In this document: positions 46,580 to 55,550 of the stretch, piece after piece
How positions within the stretch are numbered: the stretch's first letter is position 1
Layout of the letters: each line of letters opens with the position of its first letter
Made by a program: the position numbers and the translations under genes
Notes under the pieces: model-generated
What the model saw: only the letters and a program-made list of their open reading frames with translations
The model's database searches: none
Told to the model about the DNA's origin: nothing
DNA from: Nitrosospira multiformis
GTDB taxonomy: Bacteria; Pseudomonadota; Gammaproteobacteria; Burkholderiales; Nitrosomonadaceae
Length of the DNA: 64,000 nucleotides
Direction: 5' to 3'
Assembly: GCA_017306155.1 (NCBI GenBank)
Contig: JAFKJB010000014.1
Coordinates: 51,257 to 115,256 of the forward strand

Positions 46580-47233
46580 ATGATCAGTTTCAGTGAGGTT
46601 TTCAAGCGCTACCCCAATGGTTTCGAGGCACTCCGGAATGTCAGTTTCACAGTAGAAACAGGGGAGATGGCCTTGATCAACGGCCATTCGGGAGCAGGAA
46701 AGACAACGTTGCTGCGGCTCATTGCCGCGATCGAGCGTTCCACTACCGGCAGCGTTATCGTCAACGGCCAGGATGTCGGCAGACTCAATGGCGCCGCCAT
46801 TCCTTTCCTGCGCCGCAACTTCGGACTGGTGTTTCAGGATCAGAAGCTGCTGTTCGACCGCAGCGTTTTCGAGAATGTTCTGCTTCCCCTGCAGATCAGC
46901 GGTTTCGAGTCGAAAGCAGCTGCCAGGCGAGTGCGCGCCGCGCTCGATAAAGTGGGACTGCTGAGCAAGGAGAAAGCGCGTCCCATCACGCTTTCAGGTG
47001 GAGAGCAGCAGCGGCTGTGCATCGCGCGCGCCATTGTCAGCAGGCCTTCGATACTCATCGCCGATGAGCCGACGAGCAATCTGGATATGGAGTATGCAAG
47101 GGATATCATGGCTATTTTCAAATCTTTTCATCAGGTAGGCGTTACCGTACTTATATCCACCCACGATGTCGAGCTGCTAGGTGATCTCCCGCAGCGTATT
47201 CTCACTCTCAGTCACGGCGAGCTGACTGGATGA
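46580..47233 (+). CDS. ftsE: cell-division ABC ATPase FtsE
   Basis: Together with FtsX it activates peptidoglycan hydrolases at the septum. Walker A is NGHSGAGKTTLLRL, the signature is LSGGEQQRLCIARAI and Walker B is ILIADEPTSNLD. The length is 217. It overlaps ftsX by 4 bases. Confidence 0.97.
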   Translation: MISFSEVFKRYPNGFEALRNVSFTVETGEMALINGHSGAGKTTLLRLIAAIERSTTGSVIVNGQDVGRLNGAAIPFLRRNFGLVFQDQKLLFDRSVFENVLLPLQISGFESKAAARRVRAALDKVGLLSKEKARPITLSGGEQQRLCIARAIVSRPSILIADEPTSNLDMEYARDIMAIFKSFHQVGVTVLISTHDVELLGDLPQRILTLSHGELTG

Positions 47234-48138
47234 ACACCTGGTTTTCGTATCACTGGCAGGCCATGGTGCTAGCCTTCAAGCGGCTGGCCTTGATCCCGTT
47301 CAGCACGCTGCTGACCCTGGGAGTGATCGGCATTGCCTTCAGTCTGCCAGCAGGAATTTACGTGTTTCTCGAGAATGTCGAGACACTTTCCGGCCAGTTT
47401 TCCAGTGGTCCTCAGTTGAGTCTTTTTTTAAAACTGAATACGACCCAGAGTGAGGCAGGCAAAATTGAATCGTTTCTGAAAGAAAATCCGCACGTGGCGA
47501 GTTTCAGGTTCATTCCCAAGGCCAGCGCCCTTGAGCAGTTCAAGGAGAGTCCCGGACTGGCCGGAGTGATGGATGGCCTCGAAGGAAACCCGCTGCCCGA
47601 TGCGTTCGTTGTTACCGCCAGGGACGTCTCGGCAGAAACACTGAAGACATTGAGCAGGGCCTTGGCAGAACTCCATCAGGTCGAACATGTGCAGCTGGAT
47701 TCTGCCTGGATGCAACGTCTGGCTGCGCTGCTCAAGCTGGGGCGGCTTGCAGCCTGGATGCTGAGCGTGCTGCTCAGCCTTCTGGTAATCGCGGTGGTAT
47801 TCAACACCATACGCCTCCAGATCCTGACCATGAGGGATGAAATAGAAGTGGCAAAACTGATTGGCGCAACCAACGGCTTTATCCGTCGCCCTTTTTTATA
47901 TTTTGGGACAATACAGGGACTGGTAGGCGGCATCGTGGCATGGCTCATCATCTCTCTGGGGATCCACCTCACTGGCGAGCCGGTAAAGCATCTGATGCAA
48001 TTGTATGAAACGGATTTCCGTCTTTATCATCTTTCCATGGGAGATAGCCTGATCATGTTTCTGTTTTCGGCCGGCCTTGGCTGGCTCGGCGCCTGGCTGT
48101 CTGTCGTTAGTCATTTGATGAAAATAGAACCCCGATAA
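47230..48138 (+). CDS. ftsX: cell-division permease-like protein FtsX
   Basis: This inner-membrane partner of FtsE has one N-terminal membrane helix (LLTLGVIGIAFSLPAGIYVF), a periplasmic domain at about 45-165, and three C-terminal helices (AWMLSVLLSLLVIAVVFNTI and following). The length is 302. Confidence 0.96.
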   Translation: MNTWFSYHWQAMVLAFKRLALIPFSTLLTLGVIGIAFSLPAGIYVFLENVETLSGQFSSGPQLSLFLKLNTTQSEAGKIESFLKENPHVASFRFIPKASALEQFKESPGLAGVMDGLEGNPLPDAFVVTARDVSAETLKTLSRALAELHQVEHVQLDSAWMQRLAALLKLGRLAAWMLSVLLSLLVIAVVFNTIRLQILTMRDEIEVAKLIGATNGFIRRPFLYFGTIQGLVGGIVAWLIISLGIHLTGEPVKHLMQLYETDFRLYHLSMGDSLIMFLFSAGLGWLGAWLSVVSHLMKIEPR

Positions 48139-48175
48139 TTCATAAGGTTAAGGCATTTTACAATGAGCAGCGGGG

Positions 48176-48204
48176 GGAACTTTCAAAAATGTTGACGTTC
48201 TTAA
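48176..48204 (+). promoter_or_regulatory. sigma-E-like promoter before rpoH
   Basis: GGAACTT (48176-48182) is a perfect sigma-E -35 core. TCTTAA (48199-48204) follows after 16 bases and resembles the -10 (TCTGA/TCAAA). In E. coli one rpoH promoter is sigma-E dependent. The start would be near 48211, 41 bases before the ATG. Confidence 0.4.
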
Positions 48205-48251
48205 TGGTTAATGGAAAAAGGTTAACGTTCACAGGAAACCGAGGAGGATAA

Positions 48252-49097
48252 ATGACTTTCGCTTTAACTGCCCCTTCAGCAGCCAGCCTCGAAAGCTACA
48301 TTCAGTCCGCCAATCAGTTTCGCATCCTTACTCAGGAAGAGGAACTGCAACTGGCACGATCGCTGCGTGATGAAGGCAGCATAGACGCTGCGCGCCAGCT
48401 CGTACTGTCGCACCTGCGCCTGGTCGTCGCCATCGCACGGGGCTACAAAGGCTATGGCTTGCCCCAGGCTGACCTGATACAGGAAGGAAATATCGGATTG
48501 ATGAAAGCCGTCAAGCGTTTCGATCCCGAACGCGGCGTCCGGCTGGTTTCATTTGCAGTGCACTGGATCAAGGCTGAAATCCATGAATTCATACTGCGCA
48601 ACTGGCGGCTGGTTAAAATTGCCACGACAAAGGCCCAGCGCAAGCTGTTTTTCAATTTGCGCAGCCTGAAACAGGCGCTCGATACCATGAGCCCGGAGGA
48701 AGTTGCGGAGGTTGCAAAACAACTGGATGTGAAGCCTGAGGAAGTGGTGGAGATGGAGACCCGCTTCAGCGGCCGTGATATTTCACTCGAACCGTTGTCG
48801 GAAGACGACGATGAGGAAGCATTCAGCCCCATTGCTTACCTGACCGATGGTTCCGAACCCTCGCACGTGCTGGAGAACGAGCAAACCCTGCGTCTGCGGG
48901 GTGAAGGACTGGAGCAGGCGCTTGAGAGCCTGGATGCACGCAGCCGTCACATCATCGAGGCCCGCTGGCTGCAGGAAAAAGATACGGCAACGCTGCATGA
49001 GCTCGCCGATGAACTGGGAGTCTCCGCAGAGCGCGTTCGACAGATCGAAGCCAAAGCCATGCAGAAGCTGCGCACGGTCATGGCTCCTGCCGCCTGA
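48252..49097 (+). CDS. rpoH: heat-shock sigma factor RpoH (sigma-32)
   Basis: The 281-residue sigma-70 family factor has region 2 (LVVAIARGYKGYGLPQADLI), the RpoH box (AQRKLFFNLR) and a C-terminal region 4 helix-turn-helix (LHELADELGVSAERVRQIEA). It controls chaperones and proteases. It has a strong ribosome site (GAGGAGG) 7 bases before ATG. Confidence 0.97.
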   Translation: MTFALTAPSAASLESYIQSANQFRILTQEEELQLARSLRDEGSIDAARQLVLSHLRLVVAIARGYKGYGLPQADLIQEGNIGLMKAVKRFDPERGVRLVSFAVHWIKAEIHEFILRNWRLVKIATTKAQRKLFFNLRSLKQALDTMSPEEVAEVAKQLDVKPEEVVEMETRFSGRDISLEPLSEDDDEEAFSPIAYLTDGSEPSHVLENEQTLRLRGEGLEQALESLDARSRHIIEARWLQEKDTATLHELADELGVSAERVRQIEAKAMQKLRTVMAPAA

Positions 49098-49112
49098 TAC
49101 CCGGCAGGAGTC
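49082..49112 (+). terminator. hairpin overlapping the rpoH stop codon
   Basis: GGCTCCTGCCG (49082-49092) pairs with CGGCAGGAGTC (49102-49112): 11 base pairs including one G-U, followed by the pyrimidine-rich TTCTCTATTCT. It lies between convergent rpoH and bolA and could serve both. Confidence 0.55.
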
Positions 49113-49153
49113 TTCTCTATTCTCGAATCCAGATTGCGCAGCCTTAGCGAAGT

Positions 49154-49405
49154 TCAGTTCTGATCGTTGCTTTCCGCCCACTGCTCCGGTGTCATGGTTT
49201 TCATGGACAGTGCGTGAATCTCCTGTTTCATTCTGTCGCCGAGTGCCCGGTAAACCAGTTGGTGCTGCTGCACCATATTTTTTCCACGGAATTCCGGGCT
49301 GACGATGATGGCGTTGAAATGGTAGCCGTCGTCTCCTTCCACATGCACCAGTTCACAAAGCATGGAAGCCTCGATATGAGTTTTTATGCTGTTCGCTGTA
49401 ACCAT
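49154..49405 (-). CDS. BolA-family protein (IbaG type)
   Basis: The 83-residue BolA-fold protein binds iron-sulfur clusters with monothiol glutaredoxins. The conserved core is FEGKNMVQQHQLVYRALGDRM-like (here FRGKNMVQQHQLVYRALG) with the cluster-ligand His region. It lies at the end of the mla/ABC cluster, where IbaG genes usually sit. Confidence 0.92.
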   Translation of the reverse strand: MVTANSIKTHIEASMLCELVHVEGDDGYHFNAIIVSPEFRGKNMVQQHQLVYRALGDRMKQEIHALSMKTMTPEQWAESNDQN

Positions 49406-49514
49406 CTATAGTTTCCCTTTCATGTAACGTTGCCGGCCCGGCAGATTGCCGTAAAAAACGGGAACGGCACCGGCGTATCTCGCATATACCCGTTCCACCG
49501 CTAAAAAAATGCAA

Positions 49515-50270
49515 TCAATGCCTGATCTTGTAGCCTCTTTTGAGCATTTGCAGCGTCAGCCATGATACCGCCACAAAGCATGTGGCTACAATGCCAAGAC
49601 TGACATAGGGTGAGATATCGGATGCGCGGAAAAAACCATAGCGAAAACCATCGATCATGTAGAAAAACGGATTCAGGTGAGACAGGCCTTGCCAGAAGGG
49701 CGGCAATGAGGGGATTGTGTAGAATACGCCGGATAAAAACGTCAGCGGCAGAATGACAAAATTCTGAAACGCGGCGAGCTGGTCAAATTTTTCTGCCCAG
49801 ATACCGGCAATGACGCCGATAGCCCCCAGCAATGCGCTTCCCATCAACGCAAACATCAGTACCCAGGGAAATGAGGACAGGGGCACATCGAAGAACGTCA
49901 GGGTAATCAGGTAGACGCCCAGGCCTACTGCCAGGCCCCGCACGACCGACGCAGTAACGTAGGCGAAAAATATTTCGCGATACGAAAGCGGCGACAGCAG
50001 GATAAAAATCAGATTGCCGGTGATCTTGGACTGGATCAGGCTCGATGAGGAATTGGCAAAAGCGTTTTGCAGCATCGCCATCATCACCAGGCCAGGCACG
50101 AGAAAAACGGTATACGCTACGCCGGGGTATGCCTGTACATGCTCTTCCAGCACATGCGAAAAAATCAGGAGATATAGCAGAGTGGATACCATGGGCGCGA
50201 ATACCGTCTGGAATCCCACTTTCCAGAATCGCAGCAACTCCTTGTAGAGTAATGTGAGAAATCCGGTCAT
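49515..50270 (-). CDS. ABC-2 type permease (YadH-like)
   Basis: The 251-residue membrane protein has about six hydrophobic helices and the ABC-2 signature region (FLSGVFYTIPSLPPFWQGLS HLNP, residues about 185-210, written here in two parts). It pairs with the ATPase encoded 4 bases upstream in overlap. The substrate is unknown; this pair often accompanies the mla operon. Confidence 0.93.
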   Translation of the reverse strand: MTGFLTLLYKELLRFWKVGFQTVFAPMVSTLLYLLIFSHVLEEHVQAYPGVAYTVFLVPGLVMMAMLQNAFANSSSSLIQSKITGNLIFILLSPLSYREIFFAYVTASVVRGLAVGLGVYLITLTFFDVPLSSFPWVLMFALMGSALLGAIGVIAGIWAEKFDQLAAFQNFVILPLTFLSGVFYTIPSLPPFWQGLSHLNPFFYMIDGFRYGFFRASDISPYVSLGIVATCFVAVSWLTLQMLKRGYKIRH

Positions 50271-51196
50271 ACGGGCAGGATCTCGGGCTTCCTGATTTTG
50301 TGTGTGCCCATGATCCGTATGAATACCTCTTCCAGATCAGGCTGCAGCACCTGCATCTCGAGTACATGCAGTGCTGCTTTACGCAATGCGGCCATGACCT
50401 GCTCGAGCTGGGAATACTCTGCCAGGGCCAGAATGTAGCAGCCCTCTTCGCGGCTGCTCATTAGCGGCTGCAGCGCTGGAGGCAACGTATCAGGCGACAG
50501 CCGCAACCGCACGGAACATCCCGGTACGCTGCCGACCAGGTTTCTGATGCTGTCCAGGGCAACGACATTGCCTTGCTTCATCATTGCCACGCGGCTGCAC
50601 AGTGCCTCCGCTTCTTCGAGATAATGGGTGGTCAATACTATGGTATGGCCTTCCCGATTCAACTGCTTGATGAAGCGCCAGAGTCCCTGGCGCAACTCGA
50701 CATCCACACCCGCAGTCGGCTCATCCAGAACGATGACCGGAGGCTTGTGCACCAATGCCTGGGCCACCAGTACGCGCCGCTTCATGCCGCCCGAGAGCGC
50801 TCGCATGTTGGTATCGGCCTTATCCGCGAGATCGAGATGGTGGATGATTTCCTCTATCCACGCCCCATTGTTCTTCAAGCCGTAATATCCTGACTGAAGG
50901 ATCAGTGTTTCGCGCACAGTAAAAAACGGATCGAAAACCAGTTCCTGAGGAACCACGCCCAGCATGCGTCGCGCCTGGCGGTAACGGGAAACCACGTCGT
51001 ATCCCATCACCCGCGCCCGGCCGCTGGTTGCCCGGGTAAGTCCCGCCATGATATTGATAAGCGTGGTCTTCCCCGCTCCGTTGGGACCCAGCAAGGCGAA
51101 AAACTCACCTGGCTCTATCTTGAGATCGATGCCCGCCAGAACTCGCAGTGCACCATAACGTTTGTGCATCTGCTCGACTTCTATGGCAGGTATCAT
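50267..51196 (-). CDS. ABC transporter ATPase (YadG-like)
   Basis: Walker A is LLGPNGAGKTTLINIM, the signature is LSGGMKRRVLVAQALV and Walker B is VIVLDEPTAGVD. The start is placed at ATG 51196 (MIPAIEVEQMHKRYG). A start at 51244 would add 16 residues unlike the family. The end overlaps the permease by 4 bases. Confidence 0.95.
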   Translation of the reverse strand: MIPAIEVEQMHKRYGALRVLAGIDLKIEPGEFFALLGPNGAGKTTLINIMAGLTRATSGRARVMGYDVVSRYRQARRMLGVVPQELVFDPFFTVRETLILQSGYYGLKNNGAWIEEIIHHLDLADKADTNMRALSGGMKRRVLVAQALVHKPPVIVLDEPTAGVDVELRQGLWRFIKQLNREGHTIVLTTHYLEEAEALCSRVAMMKQGNVVALDSIRNLVGSVPGCSVRLRLSPDTLPPALQPLMSSREEGCYILALAEYSQLEQVMAALRKAALHVLEMQVLQPDLEEVFIRIMGTHKIRKPEILPV

Positions 51197-51317
51197 GGAA
51201 AGATAAAATAGAAAGGAACCAAAACGGGAGCACAGTGCATCCACCAGAAGCCGGATGCAGGTGAGCGGAGAACACTGTCGTTATGCGATTCCTGTACGAC
51301 AGCCTGATTTCTGTGAA

Positions 51318-51611
51318 TTATGCATCGCTTATCAATTCGGATACCCCGTACAGTTGCATGAGGCTCTGCAGATTCTGCGGCATGTTGAGAAAGCGTATCT
51401 GGAGATGGCGACGCGCAGCCTCGCGCCGCCATTCCAGCAATAAACTGACGGCAGCGGAATCGGCTTCGGTAACCCGTCCGAGATCAATTGTCACATCTTC
51501 TCCATCAAACAAAGCAACGCCGTTCGCGACCACTGAAACGACGTTATCGATCGTAATCGATCCTTCTACGCTCAGTTCCCCGCCTTCATGCCGGATCACC
51601 TCGGCCGTCAT
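51318..51611 (-). CDS. mlaB: MlaB, STAS-domain subunit of the Mla transporter
   Basis: The 97-residue STAS protein stabilises the MlaFEDB complex in the cytoplasm. The core DGEDVTIDLGRVTEADSAAV contains the conserved Asp/Ser region of the STAS fold. It overlaps mlaC by 4 bases. Confidence 0.88.
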   Translation of the reverse strand: MTAEVIRHEGGELSVEGSITIDNVVSVVANGVALFDGEDVTIDLGRVTEADSAAVSLLLEWRREAARRHLQIRFLNMPQNLQSLMQLYGVSELISDA

Positions 51612-52270
51612 CGGCTACTGTTGGCCACGGTCTTTAAATTACCGGCCGCTTTTTTATCGTTTGCGGCCAACGCGCGATTCTTATCCCCGAGAGTTTTCAG
51701 TAATTTTTCCACACCCCCTTCCCGAATCTGGCTATTGAACGTGCTGCGGTAATTCGTAACCAGGCTTACACCCGCCACCGTCACATCGTAGACTTTCCAC
51801 CCGTCGCCTGTTTTTTCCATGCTGTAGTCGATATCCACGGGTTGCCCGCTATCCTTCATGACTTTCGTCTTGACAGTGGTATCCGCGTCCTCTGCCCTGC
51901 TCCTGGGCGGCTCAACATTGATCTTGTAGTCACTGTAGGTGCTGAGGGCGTTGGAGTAAGTCCTCACTAGCAAGGTACGAAATTCTTTCACCAATTCCTC
52001 CTGCTGCTGGGGTGTTGCCTTGTTCCAGTTCTTGCCCATGGCCAGCCGGGTCATACGCGTAAAGTTGAAATGCGGCAGAACCTTGGCTTCGACCAGATCA
52101 AGAATCTTGGCCGTGTTGCCCGCGCGCAGTTCCTTATCCTGCCGAACGATTGACAATACTTCCTGGGCGGTGTTATCCACTAGCGTCTCAGGACTGACTT
52201 CTGCGGCGGCAACAGGGAATGCAACCAGCCAGGCTGCCAGCAGACCTGAAATACCAAGATATTTTTTCAT
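51608..52270 (-). CDS. mlaC: MlaC, periplasmic phospholipid carrier
   Basis: It carries phospholipids between the outer-membrane and inner-membrane parts of Mla. The signal peptide ends VAFPVAAAE. The family core FRTLLVRTYSNALSTYSDYK and WKVYDVTVAGVSLVTNYRST is present. The length is 220. Confidence 0.95.
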   Translation of the reverse strand: MKKYLGISGLLAAWLVAFPVAAAEVSPETLVDNTAQEVLSIVRQDKELRAGNTAKILDLVEAKVLPHFNFTRMTRLAMGKNWNKATPQQQEELVKEFRTLLVRTYSNALSTYSDYKINVEPPRSRAEDADTTVKTKVMKDSGQPVDIDYSMEKTGDGWKVYDVTVAGVSLVTNYRSTFNSQIREGGVEKLLKTLGDKNRALAANDKKAAGNLKTVANSSR

Positions 52271-52422
52271 GATTTCCTCGCTTGAATAGACTGCTCAATA
52301 CACGAATGCTTATGCGATTGACGCTTCCGGCGCCCGCATCACTGCTTCCTGCTTCCTGTCCGCAGGCCCTTATCCGTAAAACCCGGACATTGCCGTGAGC
52401 GTTGGACTCATTACCACCCTTT

Positions 52423-52908
52423 CTAGTTCTTGCCGGAGTTTTCGCTGCTGCTTCCTTCTGAGGCTTTATTGAACAAGAATTTCCCGATCATTTCTTCCAG
52501 AACAAGGGCGGAATTGGTTTTCATGATGGTGTCGCCATCCTTGAGTGCCGCTTCATCACCACCGGCAGCCAGGCCGATATACTGCTCCCCGATCAAACCT
52601 GAAGTAAGGATGCTGGCAAAAGTATCCTTGGGAAATTTATAACGGCTGTCAATATTCATGATCACCAGAGCGTCATATGTCTCTGTGCTGAACTGGATGT
52701 CCGTTACCCGGCCGACAACGACACCGGCACTCTTTACCGGCGCCCGCACTTTCAGGCCCCCGATGTTTTCGAAATTGCCTGTCACCTGATAACTGTCACT
52801 CGCGCTATAAGTGCCAAGATTGCCCACTTTCAAGGCCAGCACGAGCAGAGCGCCGATACCTGCCATGACGAACAGTCCTACCCACAAATCCATTGTTGCG
52901 CGCTGCAT
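52423..52908 (-). CDS. mlaD: MlaD, MCE-domain lipid-binding subunit
   Basis: One N-terminal membrane helix (LFVMAGIGALLVLALKVG) is followed by the MCE domain (ENIGGLKVRAPVKSAGVVVG, then TSGLIGEQYIGLAAGG). It forms the periplasmic ring of the Mla transporter. The length of 161 is normal. It begins in the same base at which mlaE ends. Confidence 0.96.
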   Translation of the reverse strand: MQRATMDLWVGLFVMAGIGALLVLALKVGNLGTYSASDSYQVTGNFENIGGLKVRAPVKSAGVVVGRVTDIQFSTETYDALVIMNIDSRYKFPKDTFASILTSGLIGEQYIGLAAGGDEAALKDGDTIMKTNSALVLEEMIGKFLFNKASEGSSSENSGKN

Positions 52909-53705
52909 CAGCCCATTCCCCTGAACATGAACGAGGTCAAGATAAAGTCGAGTCCAAGAATCGCGAGTGAAGAAGTTACCACGGTGCGGGTTGTCGCGCC
53001 GGATACGCCCTCAGCCGTGGGTGCCGCATCATACCCCTCGAACACGGCGATTGCCGTCACCGCGATGCCGAAAACACAAGTTTTTATGATGCCATTGACT
53101 ACGTCGTAGTGGAAATCGACGGCATTTTGCATTTGCGACCAGAACGAGCCTTCATCCACTCCGATAAGTATGACAGCCACCAGATAACCACCATAAACGC
53201 CTATGGCTGAAAACAGCGCAGCCAGCAACGGCATTGAAATCACGCCGGCCCAGAACCGGGGTGCGACTACCCGCGCAATCGGATCTACTGCCATCATTTC
53301 CATTGCCGCCAGTTGCTCGGTCGCTTTCATCAAGCCGATTTCCGCTGTGATTGCCGAACCTGCGCGGCTGGCGAACAACAGCGCCGACACCACCGGCCCC
53401 AATTCGCGTAACAGGGACAAGGCCACCATGGTACCTACCGCAGATTCTGCCCCATACCGCTGTAAGGTTTCGAAGCCTTGCAAGCCGAGTACCATGCCGA
53501 CAAAAAGCCCCGACACGAGGATGATGATGAGCGACTGTACTCCGGTAAAATAAAGCTCCCGTATCACCAGGGTGAAGCGGCGCAAACTGGTGCCGGACTT
53601 GATCAAGGTCAGCAGGAAGAAACGGCTGGCGTAGCCCAGGCGCCAGATACTGTCTATGACGCGATGACCGACGCTCTGGATGCCAGCTACGATACGTTTA
53701 GGCAA
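52908..53705 (-). CDS. mlaE: MlaE, permease of the Mla transporter
   Basis: The 265-residue membrane protein with about five helices holds the MlaE/YrbE signature (ELGPVVSALLFASRAGSAIT, AEIGLMKATEQLAAMEMM). The first about 40 residues form the amphipathic interface helix. It overlaps mlaF by 8 bases. Confidence 0.96.
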   Translation of the reverse strand: MPKRIVAGIQSVGHRVIDSIWRLGYASRFFLLTLIKSGTSLRRFTLVIRELYFTGVQSLIIILVSGLFVGMVLGLQGFETLQRYGAESAVGTMVALSLLRELGPVVSALLFASRAGSAITAEIGLMKATEQLAAMEMMAVDPIARVVAPRFWAGVISMPLLAALFSAIGVYGGYLVAVILIGVDEGSFWSQMQNAVDFHYDVVNGIIKTCVFGIAVTAIAVFEGYDAAPTAEGVSGATTRTVVTSSLAILGLDFILTSFMFRGMG

Positions 53706-54510
53706 AACTGCCCTCCAGTTTCAGATCCTGTGCATAGGGCCTGGCGGGATAGTGAAACGAGACGGGGCCGTCTTCTTCCCCGTGAACAAACTGATGCACA
53801 AACGGCGCAACCGATCGGCGCACCTCGTCTGGCGTGCCGTGGGCCGCAATCACTCCGTCCGCGATGAAATAAACGTAATCGACAATTTTCAAGGATTCCT
53901 GCACGTCGTGCGTTACGACGATGGAGGTCATGCCCAAGGCATCGGTCAGGCGCCGTATCAGACTACCGACCACTGTGAGTGAAATGGGATCGAGTCCGGT
54001 GAAAGGTTCGTCGTACATGATAAGCAGGGGATCGAGCGCAATCGAGCGCGCCAGCGCGACGCGGCGCGCCATGCCGCCGGAGAGCTGACCAGGCATCAAC
54101 TCGTGCGCGCCACGCAAACCCACCGCCTGGAGTTTCATTAACACAAGATCCCGTATCATGGACTCCGGCAGATCCGTATGTTCCCGCATCTGGAAAGCCA
54201 CGTTGTCGAATACCGAAAGATCGGTAAACAATGCGCCGAACTGAAATAGCATGCTCATTTTTCGACGTATGCGGAAAAGCTCATCCCGCTTCAGTTTATG
54301 CACTACCTCGCCTGCAACTTTCACATAGCCTGAAGTCGGGCGCACGGCGCCTCCGATGAGCCGCAACAAAGTTGTTTTCCCGCTGCCGCTGCCGCCCATG
54401 ATGGCAATGACTTTCCCTTGTCCCATCGTCATGTCGATTCCCTTGAGAATCGGACGCTGTCCATAAGAGAAATTCAGGCCTTCGATTTCGATCAGGCTTT
54501 CAGGCACCAT
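53698..54510 (-). CDS. mlaF: MlaF, ATPase of the Mla transporter
   Basis: Walker A is IMGGSGSGKTTLLRLIGG, the signature is LSGGMARRVALARSIA and Walker B is LLIMYDEPFTGLDP. It heads the operon mlaF-mlaE-mlaD-mlaC-mlaB. mlaA (vacJ) is not in this cluster. Confidence 0.96.
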   Translation of the reverse strand: MVPESLIEIEGLNFSYGQRPILKGIDMTMGQGKVIAIMGGSGSGKTTLLRLIGGAVRPTSGYVKVAGEVVHKLKRDELFRIRRKMSMLFQFGALFTDLSVFDNVAFQMREHTDLPESMIRDLVLMKLQAVGLRGAHELMPGQLSGGMARRVALARSIALDPLLIMYDEPFTGLDPISLTVVGSLIRRLTDALGMTSIVVTHDVQESLKIVDYVYFIADGVIAAHGTPDEVRRSVAPFVHQFVHGEEDGPVSFHYPARPYAQDLKLEGSFA

Positions 54511-54870
54511 TTTCCGGAAGAGAAATACCTAATTTAGCGGGATAGCGATTTTACCCCAAATCGGATAGCCAGAGGCAGACAGCGGACCTAAGACCAGCGT
54601 GAAACGTGAGCATGGTCGGGCAGCGGACGCTGGCCGACCCTTGGCAGGCATTCAGTCGGGGATGAGTCATCATGCCTTGGTTTAAGACTGGGGAGTGCCT
54701 ACAGATTCAGGGATGATCCATTCAAATCACTTCAAAATACATATTTTTCTCTACACCTCAACAACAAAGCAGTGCTCGGGTTGGTGCTTCAGGGGGAGGG
54801 CGCCCGTGCTCAAGGCATCGTCCCATTCCGAGCAAGGAATTGATTCAGCCATCCTGGCAGAACGGCGCGG
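54511..54870. other. 360-base intergenic region upstream of mlaF
   Basis: No gene is supported. A plus-strand frame of 63 codons (54695-54886) has no ribosome site or recognisable product. The mla promoter is expected near 54530-54600. Confidence 0.4.
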
Positions 54871-55542
54871 CTATTTGGAAGGATGAACCCTGTCAGTCCT
54901 GGGACGCCAGAAATGCATAATTCCGCCTGCAATGCCCACCAAGGCCACCACCAGGACCAGAAAACCCATGCCTGTACCACTATTGCCGGTGTGAACAAAG
55001 TCCCCCGCTCTCCTGACCTCCAATGGAATCGTGACGAGATCACGGTTAATGCCGCTGCCATCGTCGCCCACCAGTAGTACGTTGTACTTCGCGAGCGGTT
55101 CCAGATTCACGGCCAAAGGAATGTTTCCCGATGTGTAGGCGGTGGCGGGTAAAGATATAATTTCGCGTTCTTCTCCCCCACCCACTTTCATCAGCTTCAC
55201 GATGAGCGGTAACTCGCGGACTTCCGGCCACAGTATGTCGATCACCAGGTTGAGCGGACCGGCTGGCACGGGGGAACAGAAAGGAGGATAAGAAGGATGA
55301 TTGCCTTCCGGCACGACATAGGCATTGAATCCCACCGGAAAGGCCCCAGTCTGAACAGCACAAGCCCCTCCGGAGATGGACTCTTTTTGGGTTGCATGAT
55401 TATCAGGCCGATGCAGCCGCCACTCCTCGTCGAGGACGCCGGCGGCTTGCTCGGCATAGGCTGGCGGCAGACAAGCCAGCACCACCAATAGTGTGAAAGC
55501 CGGCCTGAATGCAGTTATTACGGTGAGGATTCGGTGAGCCAT
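54871..55542 (-). CDS. unknown exported protein with a C-terminal membrane anchor
   Basis: The protein, about 223 residues with ATG at 55542 (226 with GTG at 55551), has a signal sequence (AFTLLVVLACLPPAYA) and a C-terminal helix (MGFLVLVVALVGIAGGIMHF) followed by a basic end. The middle is a possible beta-sandwich (NLVIDILWPEVRELPLIVKL). Two Cys lie in GGACAVQ and PPFCSPV. I do not recognise the family. It follows the DUF3426 gene directly, so it may share its transcript. Confidence 0.65.
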   Translation of the reverse strand: MAHRILTVITAFRPAFTLLVVLACLPPAYAEQAAGVLDEEWRLHRPDNHATQKESISGGACAVQTGAFPVGFNAYVVPEGNHPSYPPFCSPVPAGPLNLVIDILWPEVRELPLIVKLMKVGGGEEREIISLPATAYTSGNIPLAVNLEPLAKYNVLLVGDDGSGINRDLVTIPLEVRRAGDFVHTGNSGTGMGFLVLVVALVGIAGGIMHFWRPRTDRVHPSK

Positions 55543-55550
55543 TACAGCCA

